A DNA stretch of 64,000 nucleotides from Streptococcus oralis (GTDB lineage: Bacteria > Bacillota > Bacilli > Lactobacillales > Streptococcaceae): positions 62,001-126,000 of the forward strand of contig NZ_RJPK01000001.1 in NCBI RefSeq assembly GCF_003943415.1, written 5' to 3'. A program made the translations under genes and the position numbers. Below, piece by piece: positions 47,901 to 54,314 of the stretch. The notes under the pieces were generated by a model that worked only from the letters and a program-made list of their open reading frames with translations, was not told the origin of the DNA and made no database searches. The stretch's first letter is position 1; each line of letters begins with the position of its first letter.

Positions 47901-50900
47901 TTCAATGGTAAAGGAGTTGTCATTGTAAAATCAACAGAAAAAGAAGGTAAATTTACTCTTTATGCAGATTCTGCTGGTTTAACTTCTGATAGCGCAACGG
48001 TCGCAACTGTGTCTGGTAAGAAAGAAAACCGTCACTTTGTAGCCTTTGCTCCTGTAAAAGCAACAACTGATGTGACTACAAATCCTGAATTGCCTCAAAC
48101 AGTAACAGCTATTTATAGCGACGGTAGTGTTGAGGAAAAGACTGTAACATGGGACGTGCCAGCTGACTTGCTTACAAGCGCAGGTGAGAAAAAAGTATCT
48201 GGACGTGTAGAAGGTTTGGAAACCAAAGCTGAGGCACTTGTAAAAGTGATTGCTTTAGATAGATGGTTACCAAAAGTTGTTACAGTACCAGTTGGTACAA
48301 CTGCAGCTGATTTGGATAAAACGGTCACAGCTGTTCTGACAGATGGTAGTTTGATTGATACAGATGTTGTTTCTTGGACTTTGAAAGATCCTGCTGCTTT
48401 AACCAAGGAAGGAGGACGTACGGAGGCTACTGGTAAATTGGTAGATGACGACCGTGAAGTAACTGCAACCTTTATCGCAAGTAGTAAGGAAACAACAAGT
48501 AGCATTACAGGACTTACTGTTGGGGATAAAGCTCTGGAGAACTTCGAGTCTGGCAAGACTTATTACCGTGTATCCCTTCCTTACACTGGAACAATTCCAA
48601 GTGTTGGAGCTCAGACTACTGGTTATCAAGTAACTGTTCAGCAAGCTTCTGCTGATAATGGTTATCAGGCTTCGGTCTTCTTGAGTGATCAAAAGGGTGA
48701 CTTGGTTCAAACTTATTTAATTCAGTTTGTGAAGGAAGCTCCTGCCTTGAAACGTTTGGAAGTAGTTGTGGAAGGAAAAGAAACTGCTACTGAAGATCAA
48801 GTCTTAACTTATCGTGTCATTGGTAGTTATGAGGATGGTTCACAAACAGAATTCTCAGCATCAGATATTCACTTAGAAGCTAAATCATCTGATGGTGGGC
48901 ATCTTGAGGTAAATGGTCAGAATCTATTACTCTATACTAAGGGAAGAGTGGCTTTGACACCTCGAATCGATAATCAAACAGAGAAAACAGAATCTGTAAC
49001 TACTGAAGTGGTGATTAAAGAAAATAAAGTCAGCAAGAAGATTGTGAAACTTCATGCTGTATCTGTTTCTACAGACATTAATCAGCAACCGAATCTACCT
49101 AAAGAAGTTGGAGCAGAATTTGATAAGGGCTTGCCACGCAAAGTATCTGTAACTTGGGACAAGGTGGATGAAAAAGAATTGGGGCATTATCATAGCTTTA
49201 CACTTAAAGGACATGTAGAAGGCACAGACATTGAAGCTCAAGCAACGGTGACAGTTGAAGGTTTACAAGTTGCAGAGGAAATCAGCCTTACTCTTCCTAA
49301 GGGTGAGACAGTTCAATTGCCAGCCAATGTGCGTGCTTACCATTCTAACGGAACAACTATCTACAAAGATGTTGTTTGGGATCAGGTTCCAGCCAACTTT
49401 AGTCAAATTGAAGGGGTCTATGAAATCAATGGTCGTTTAGTAGGTAGCAATCTGACAACTAAAGCTCATGTTCGAGTGTCTAGTCAAGTGGTTGCTGGAA
49501 ATAATATCTCTAAACAATGGACAGGTTCACAATTACCAGCTGCCATTGTATCCAATACAGGAGGAGATGACACAGCCAACACCTTGAACGATTTGACTGT
49601 ATCAAGAACGCCATCAGATGCTAAAAATAGATGGACTACTTGGAGAACAAATACTGATAATGACTGGGCTTCTATCTTATTTGGTAATTCAGGAGACTTG
49701 ACGAAACGTTTTGTCAACAATTTGTCGGTTGATTTCTATACTGATGGAGCAATTGGTCTTCCAAAAGAATATGTAGTTGAATATTATGTAGGTAAAGAAG
49801 TTCCTGATTTACCAAGTGATGTCAGTCATGCGCAACGAGCTAGCAATCATCCATTTAATAATCCAGACAATTGGAAAGCAGTTGAAAACTTACATGCTCC
49901 AAGTCAGCTATCTGCAACTCAAACAAATCACTTCACATTTGACAAGGTAGAAACCTATGCTGTTCGTATTCGTATGAAGAAGGCTGATGGAACTTCAGGT
50001 GTTGGTCTGACAGAGCTAACTGTCCTTGGAAACAAGGTAGTAAGCTCTACAAGTTCAGAGATTTCTATCAAGGTAGATGGCAAGGATCTTGAACACTTTA
50101 ATCCATCTAAGACCGATTACTATATTCCTCAATCTAGCAAAGAAATCACTGCAACAGCTAGCAATAATGGTTTGGTAACAGTTGTTCCTGCAACCAGTCC
50201 AAAAGGTGCAACACGTCTCATCTTAAAAGCAGAAGATGGTACGGTATTGAAAGAATATAGAATCTTCCGCAATGATGAGAGAGAAACTAGTCAACCTCTT
50301 GCTGCAGAAAATAGTGCTAAAATCTTGAATGTTGGAGATGCTCTTCAACTTCCTTCAGAAGTCACTGTTTATTACCCAACTTCAACTACTTGGACTACAG
50401 ATAAACTGGCAGTGAAATGGGATGCTATTCCTGAACATGCAACAGAGCATGAGGGAACATTTGAAATTACCGGTCATGTCATTGGTACAAATCTAATGAC
50501 TAAAATGCAGGTGACAGTTGTTTCTAAAGGAAATCAAGTCATTTCAGAAAATCCAAGCAACAATGAAACGGATTCTAAAGCCTTTGCTTCGACAACGAAC
50601 GATACACAAGCAGCTTCACATGATCGAATTTTCTATATCAATGATGGAAAATACAATGAAGATGGACGTTGGACAAACTGGTCTCGTACTCCGAAAAATG
50701 AAGAAACTTCTGTCGGACTACTCTTTAAGAAGGACGGTAAAATTGCCACCCAATCTATTGGAAAAGTAGCTATTCAGTTCTTTAAAGATAGTGGAACAGA
50801 TGCCCCAGAGAAAATGGTTCTAGAAAGATATATTGGCCCTGCCTTTATAGAACCAAGTACGATTTCTCGTTATGAAGAAAATGCTGACCATCCATTCAAC

Positions 50901-52190
50901 AAGGCAGAAAATTGGGCACCTATTCCTTACAAAGCTTCTGGAGAATTAGTAGCTGGTAAACCAATCGAGTTTAATTTTGATCCGGTTCAAACGACAGCAA
51001 TTCGTGCTCGCATGACTCGTAAGGCTACTACCAATGGTCTTGCACTTGTAGAATTTACAGCCTACTCTGCAGGCAAGGGAGCAGAAGTGGAAACACCATC
51101 AGCGACTATTTCGATCGACGGAAAAGCATTGGAAAACTTTGATCCAAATGTGACAGATTACACTCTAACAACAATGGGTTCAAAACCAAAAGTCACTGCA
51201 ACAACTAGTGGACATGGAGTAGTTACAGTTGTGGATTCTGGAAATGCCAATCTTCCAACACTGGTTCGTCTTGTTTCCAAAGATGGAAATCTGGTGAAAG
51301 AATATCGTTTACACTTTAAGTCTACCTTCCAAACAACACCAACAGAAGGCGTTAAGAACTTAGTAGCAGAAACTCCAAGTTTGGAAATTGAAAAGACTCC
51401 GCTTCCGTTTAAAGAAGTTATTCGTGAAAACCCTGAACTTGCTCAAGGTCAACGTCGTATCGTTTCTGAAGGACAAGATGGAGAAAAAGTTGACTATATT
51501 CAAGTTTTGGGTACTACTAGAAGTCTTGTTCATTCTGAAGAAAGAAAGGCTCAGGATCGCATTGTTGAAGTAGGAGTGAAAGCATCTATTTCAAGTAGTA
51601 AAGGCGAGGAGCCTGCTCCAGTCAATGAAGTTCCAGAATTCAAAGGAGGTGCTAACTTTGTAGAAGCAGCAGTGAACGATGTTCCAGAATTCAAAGGCGG
51701 TGCTAACTTTGTAGAAGCAGCAGTGAACGATGTTCCAGAATTCAAAGGCGGTGCTAACTTTGTAGAAGCAGCAGTGAACGATGTTCCAGAATTCAAAGGC
51801 GGTGCTAACTTTGTAGAAGCAGCAGTAAATGAAGTTCCAGAATACACAGGAATTCTAGCCACAGTAGGAGATCAAGCAGTACCAAGTGTTGAGAAACCTG
51901 AATTTAAGGGTGGCGTTAATGCTGTAATGGCTCTAGAATATAAACTTCCAGAGTACCGTGGTATTCTAGCTACAGTAGGTAATCAACCAGCACCGACAGT
52001 AGAAAAACCAGAGTTTAAACTAAGTTCGTTAGAAAAAGCTCAGACTCCAGAAACACCAGTTCAAGTTGCCAAGGAAGATAAGAGATTGCCAGAAACTGGT
52101 GAAAAACAGTCAGAAACAGCTGTTTTCTTGGCAGGTGTTACCTTGGCCTTGTCAGCAGCTTTATTAACTGCAAAACTCAAAGAAGATTAG
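44931..52190 (+). CDS. bgaA: LPXTG-anchored surface beta-galactosidase, BgaA-like (GH2)
   Basis: 2419 aa. YSIRK-G/S signal peptide (YSIRK at 12-16, cleavage likely after Ala38); a Lys/Glu-rich region to ~200; GH2 sugar-binding, immunoglobulin and TIM-barrel domains (about 200-860) with acid/base Glu611 in LGNE and nucleophile Glu691 in GSET; several Big_4-type and cadherin-like beta domains; two modules resembling the CBM71 lectin domains of pneumococcal BgaA (about 1520-1700 and 1865-2045); a G5-like segment (near 2165-2220); a 17-residue tandem repeat; LPETG at 2386, hydrophobic span and charged tail. It releases terminal beta-galactose from host glycans and may adhere. Start: TGAGGA spaces to ATG 44931. 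It is longer than the ~2230-aa pneumococcal protein. Confidence 0.93.
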   Translation: MNKRLFDKRCHYSIRKFAIGAASVMIGASIFGISAVQAEEVASSNTQTEETIVHQAQPLDKLPDDVAAAIAKADENGGREFVKPKADSTEDKVTKDTEPTRPANEGSHELARPKVETPNKEEGNKAENKQKPEETNPKPIESAATAGTELKEDSKKTSGNDQVKADTERKPSSEKLQALSGESNKAEVEKEKQLLSERKQDFNKDWYFKLNAQGDFSKKDVDVHDWSKLNLPHDWSIYFDFDHKSPARNEGGQLNGGTAWYRKTFILNEADKNKDVRINFDGVYMDSKVYVNGKFVGHYPSGYNHFSYDITEFLNKDGSENSITVQVTNKQPSSRWYSGSGIYRDVTLSYRDKVHVAENGNHITTPKLAEQKEGNVETQVQSKIKNTDKKAAKVFVEQQIFTKEGKVVSELVRSETKNLAENEVADFRQTILVNKPTLWTTKSYHPQLYVLKTKVYKEGQLVDVTEDTFGYRYFNWTAKDGFSLNGERMKFHGVSIHHDNGALGAEENYKATYRKLKLLKDMGVNSIRTTHNPASPQLLDAAASLGLLVQEEAFDTWYGGKKTYDYGRFFDQDATHPEAKKGEKWSDFDLRTMVERDKNNPSIVMWSLGNEVEEANGSPRSIETAKRLKAVIKAIDTERYVTMGENKFSRAATGDFLKLAEIMDAVGMNYGERFYDAVRSAHPDWLIYGSETSSATRTRDSYYNPAQILGHDNRPNRHYEQSDYGNDRVGWGRTATESWTFDRDRAGYAGQFIWTGIDYIGEPTPWHNQDNTPVKSSYFGIIDTAGLPKNDFYLYRSEWYSAKEKPTVRILPHWNWTEETLKDRKMLVNGKVPVRTFSNAASVELFLNGESLGKKEFTKKTTEDGRPYHEGAKPSELYLEWLVKYQPGTLTAIARDEKGNEIARDSVTTAGEPARVRLTKEEHVITADGKDLSYIHYEIVDSEGNVVPTANNLVHFNLHGQGQIVGVDNGEQASRERYKAQADGTWQRRAFNGKGVVIVKSTEKEGKFTLYADSAGLTSDSATVATVSGKKENRHFVAFAPVKATTDVTTNPELPQTVTAIYSDGSVEEKTVTWDVPADLLTSAGEKKVSGRVEGLETKAEALVKVIALDRWLPKVVTVPVGTTAADLDKTVTAVLTDGSLIDTDVVSWTLKDPAALTKEGGRTEATGKLVDDDREVTATFIASSKETTSSITGLTVGDKALENFESGKTYYRVSLPYTGTIPSVGAQTTGYQVTVQQASADNGYQASVFLSDQKGDLVQTYLIQFVKEAPALKRLEVVVEGKETATEDQVLTYRVIGSYEDGSQTEFSASDIHLEAKSSDGGHLEVNGQNLLLYTKGRVALTPRIDNQTEKTESVTTEVVIKENKVSKKIVKLHAVSVSTDINQQPNLPKEVGAEFDKGLPRKVSVTWDKVDEKELGHYHSFTLKGHVEGTDIEAQATVTVEGLQVAEEISLTLPKGETVQLPANVRAYHSNGTTIYKDVVWDQVPANFSQIEGVYEINGRLVGSNLTTKAHVRVSSQVVAGNNISKQWTGSQLPAAIVSNTGGDDTANTLNDLTVSRTPSDAKNRWTTWRTNTDNDWASILFGNSGDLTKRFVNNLSVDFYTDGAIGLPKEYVVEYYVGKEVPDLPSDVSHAQRASNHPFNNPDNWKAVENLHAPSQLSATQTNHFTFDKVETYAVRIRMKKADGTSGVGLTELTVLGNKVVSSTSSEISIKVDGKDLEHFNPSKTDYYIPQSSKEITATASNNGLVTVVPATSPKGATRLILKAEDGTVLKEYRIFRNDERETSQPLAAENSAKILNVGDALQLPSEVTVYYPTSTTWTTDKLAVKWDAIPEHATEHEGTFEITGHVIGTNLMTKMQVTVVSKGNQVISENPSNNETDSKAFASTTNDTQAASHDRIFYINDGKYNEDGRWTNWSRTPKNEETSVGLLFKKDGKIATQSIGKVAIQFFKDSGTDAPEKMVLERYIGPAFIEPSTISRYEENADHPFNKAENWAPIPYKASGELVAGKPIEFNFDPVQTTAIRARMTRKATTNGLALVEFTAYSAGKGAEVETPSATISIDGKALENFDPNVTDYTLTTMGSKPKVTATTSGHGVVTVVDSGNANLPTLVRLVSKDGNLVKEYRLHFKSTFQTTPTEGVKNLVAETPSLEIEKTPLPFKEVIRENPELAQGQRRIVSEGQDGEKVDYIQVLGTTRSLVHSEERKAQDRIVEVGVKASISSSKGEEPAPVNEVPEFKGGANFVEAAVNDVPEFKGGANFVEAAVNDVPEFKGGANFVEAAVNDVPEFKGGANFVEAAVNEVPEYTGILATVGDQAVPSVEKPEFKGGVNAVMALEYKLPEYRGILATVGNQPAPTVEKPEFKLSSLEKAQTPETPVQVAKEDKRLPETGEKQSETAVFLAGVTLALSAALLTAKLKED
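51630..51833 (+). repeat. 51-bp tandem repeat in bgaA (four units)
   Basis: Units start at 51630, 51681, 51732 and 51783, with a degenerate fifth at 51834. Each encodes VPEFKGGANFVEAAVND with almost no base differences. A looser repeat (PEYTGILATVG / PEYRGILATVG, VEKPEFK) follows to 52020. Confidence 0.95.
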
Positions 52191-52280
52191 TCTCAGCGTC
52201 TAATGACATCCTATTTGTAGATATTAGTCGATGATTAAAAATTGGTTTCTTTTTCAACTATTGTAAGTTGATGGCATCTA

Positions 52281-52317
52281 AAAACTGGAGAAGACAATCA
52301 TGGTCTTCTCCAGTTTT
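52281..52317 (+). terminator. Terminator after bgaA
   Basis: 15-bp perfect stem from AAAACTGGAGAAGAC, 7-nt loop, ending in GTTTT. Confidence 0.88.
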
Positions 52318-52343
52318 ATATAGGTGTAAGCAAGAGAGGTGAA

Positions 52344-52364
52344 TTGTACCCCAAAAGTTAGACA
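52344..52364. mobile_element. Probable IS3-family insertion-sequence end (remnant)
   Basis: TTGTACCCCAAAAGTTAGAC resembles the terminal inverted repeats of IS150-group IS3 elements. No transposase frame or second end is present in the 239-bp gap, so this is a solo remnant. It lies between the bgaA terminator and copy 2 of the duplicated gene. Confidence 0.55.
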
Positions 52365-52397
52365 GAAAAATAGTAATCCAAATTGCAAGGTGTGTAC

Positions 52398-53275
52398 CTT
52401 TTTGTTGTATAATGGAGTGAGGTGATTAGATGATTTTAAAAATTTATAATGGGGAATATAGTTTACAATGGGATGGAATATACTACTTAGCACTAATTGA
52501 TTATCCAAATATTCAAGAGTGGGAATTAGAAAAAATTGCTAAATTTATAGCTTACGAAAAACTTCATAAACGTCAAACAAGTATTGAGTGTGCTGATTCT
52601 TGTTTAAAAGAAGAAATTTTAGATTACATCTGTCAGCATCCCTTTCTGCCACCATTTACCCCTACAGATAAAAGAGTAGCCTCGACTTATGATCTACATA
52701 AGAGGTTAGTGACTTCGGACTACTGTAGTCATACTACGACTATAGATGCAGCGATTTCTATCTTTAAAACAGGTCAGCTCTTATCTGCTGTGAACGCCTT
52801 TGGGCGAGATGCTGAAGAGTTGGTTTTGGATAGTAGAAATGCTGCATCGGATCCGATAGATTATTTTGACTATGTCATGTTAGGATGGTCAAATACAAGT
52901 TCTGGTTATCGATTGGCGATGGAGCGTTTATTAGATCGAGCTCCTTCAGAGGAAGAATTACAAGACAAGTTTATTCCTGGAGTAAGTTTTCATTTTATCT
53001 ATACAGATTTGATTAAAGTTCCTGGTTATATTTTTGATGGTTACCATGTTGCAAAAATTAAGGACATGCTTAATTTATTAAGTGAGTTGTATATTTGCAT
53101 TATTCCAACTCATAATAAGTGCCAATTTGAAAATATTATTCCAACTAAAATACAAGATAGGGTGCATTATCTTGACCATGCTGGAGAAGACTTAGAAGAG
53201 TGGAGTAAGAAAGTCTATCAAGTTGTTTTAAAACAATCAGATAAAGGATAGTTGAGGAAAAAAACGATGAAAGTG
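52398..53275 (+). repeat. Direct repeat, copy 2 (promoter plus 273-codon gene)
   Basis: Partner of 43910-44786. TATAAT at 52408-52413. Here the repeat runs directly into intact nnrD, so this copy keeps what is probably the original 3' junction. Confidence 0.85.
52430..53251 (+). CDS. Conserved protein of unknown function, copy 2 (273 aa; possible ART-like fold)
   Basis: Same length and about 91% identical to copy 1 by eye. The segments SHTTTIDAAISIFKTGQLLS, DYVMLGWSNTSSGYRLAM and PGYIFDGYHVAKI are kept. Differences are scattered substitutions with no indel, so both copies look functional. Directly followed by nnrD (16 nt), which suggests cotranscription. Some databases label relatives as phosphate ABC transporter ATPases; no P-loop is present, so that name is not supported. 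Confidence 0.7.
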   Translation: MILKIYNGEYSLQWDGIYYLALIDYPNIQEWELEKIAKFIAYEKLHKRQTSIECADSCLKEEILDYICQHPFLPPFTPTDKRVASTYDLHKRLVTSDYCSHTTTIDAAISIFKTGQLLSAVNAFGRDAEELVLDSRNAASDPIDYFDYVMLGWSNTSSGYRLAMERLLDRAPSEEELQDKFIPGVSFHFIYTDLIKVPGYIFDGYHVAKIKDMLNLLSELYICIIPTHNKCQFENIIPTKIQDRVHYLDHAGEDLEEWSKKVYQVVLKQSDKG

Positions 53276-54118
53276 ATTGATCAAACTTTATTAGAAAAAG
53301 TCATTGTAGAACGGCCACGTCACAGTCATAAGGGGGATTACGGTCGCCTGCTCTTGCTAGGAGGAACCTATCCTTATGGGGGAGCTATCATCATGTCAGC
53401 CATTGCAGCTGTTAAGAGTGGAGCTGGTTTGGTGACTGTTGGCACGGATAAGGAGAATATCCCAGCTCTGCACAGCCATTTACCTGAAGCTATGGCATTT
53501 TCTATAAAGGATAAAGCATTACTAAAGGAACAGTTAGAGAAGGCAGAAGTTATCTTGCTAGGTCCGGGTTTGCGAGAGAATGTATTCGGAGAAGAACTTG
53601 TAAATCGAGTCTTTTACAGTCTCAGAGAAGAACAAATTTTGATTGTAGACGGAGGTGCTTTGGGCATCTTAGCAAAAGCTCATTTGCCATTCCCATCTAG
53701 TCAGCTCATCCTAACTCCCCACCAAAAGGAATGGGAAAGACTATCTGGCACAGCTCTTGAACATCAAAATACAGAGATGACTGCTAGAGCTCTTGCATCT
53801 TTTCCTCAAGGAACGATTCTTGTCGAGAAGGGTCCAGCGACTCGTATCTGGCAAGCTGGCAAACCTGAATACTATCAGTTACAGGCTGGAGGCCCCTATC
53901 AAGCAACTGGTGGGATGGGAGATACTTTGGCTGGGATGATTGCTGGTTTTGCAGGTCAGTTTCACCAAGTAAGCCTCTATGAGAGAGTGGTGGTAGCGAC
54001 CTACCTTCATTCAGCTATCGCGCAAGAACTAGCTCAAGAACATTATGTGGTTTTACCAAGTCAGATTAGCTGTGAAATTCCGAAAACAATGAAAAAAATA
54101 TCTCAAAAAGGCAGCTAA
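53267..54118 (+). CDS. nnrD: ADP-dependent NAD(P)H-hydrate dehydratase
   Basis: 283-aa ribokinase-like protein (YjeF C-terminal domain) that repairs hydrated NAD(P)H. HKGDYGRLLLLGG at the N-terminus, LLGPGL, LTPHQKEWERL and the catalytic/phosphate loop GGMGDTLAG are conserved. The epimerase domain fused in many bacteria is absent. An in-frame TTG at 53252 lies within the ribosome binding site region; ATG 53267 is preferred. Confidence 0.92.
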   Translation: MKVIDQTLLEKVIVERPRHSHKGDYGRLLLLGGTYPYGGAIIMSAIAAVKSGAGLVTVGTDKENIPALHSHLPEAMAFSIKDKALLKEQLEKAEVILLGPGLRENVFGEELVNRVFYSLREEQILIVDGGALGILAKAHLPFPSSQLILTPHQKEWERLSGTALEHQNTEMTARALASFPQGTILVEKGPATRIWQAGKPEYYQLQAGGPYQATGGMGDTLAGMIAGFAGQFHQVSLYERVVVATYLHSAIAQELAQEHYVVLPSQISCEIPKTMKKISQKGS

Positions 54119-54136
54119 TACCTTAGTTGTCTTTTT
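54110..54136 (+). terminator. Terminator after nnrD
   Basis: 9-bp stem with wobbles GGCAGCTAA / TTAGTTGTC, loop TACC, five T. Confidence 0.75.
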
Positions 54137-54290
54137 ATGTCGATGTAGCTATGTTGATAAGATTTTCAAATACCTCAGAACCAGCGACCAACTGCTGAAC
54201 TTGCGTGAAATTCTCGCTTTTAAGGTCTTGATTTTTACTCAAAATTACAAATAAAGCGAGATTGTTATCAAAGTTGAGGGGTGTCAAATC
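54135..54290 (-). pseudogene. Possible 3' remnant of an unknown gene (minus strand)
   Basis: Between nnrD and dinG the minus strand has an open frame of about 50 codons with protein-like composition (HDLTPLNFDNNLALFVIL ... VFENLINIATST, stop). It has no good start codon, promoter or ribosome binding site. I cannot identify it; it may be the tail of a gene lost at a rearrangement point, or chance. Confidence 0.3.
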
Positions 54291-54300
54291 ATGCTTTTTT

Positions 54301-54309
54301 TGATATAAT
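54301..54309 (+). promoter_or_regulatory. Extended -10 promoter of dinG (predicts a leaderless mRNA)
   Basis: TG-A-TATAAT ends 6 nt before the first ATG (54315) and 9 nt before the second (54318). No Shine-Dalgarno sequence. Confidence 0.6.
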
Positions 54310-54314
54310 TTTTA

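Noticed and set aside
51551..51862. Repetitive minus-strand frame (Thr/Ser/Ala-rich, about 100 codons)
   Set aside because: It is the reverse complement of the bgaA 51-bp repeats; the open frame is a by-product of the repeat composition.
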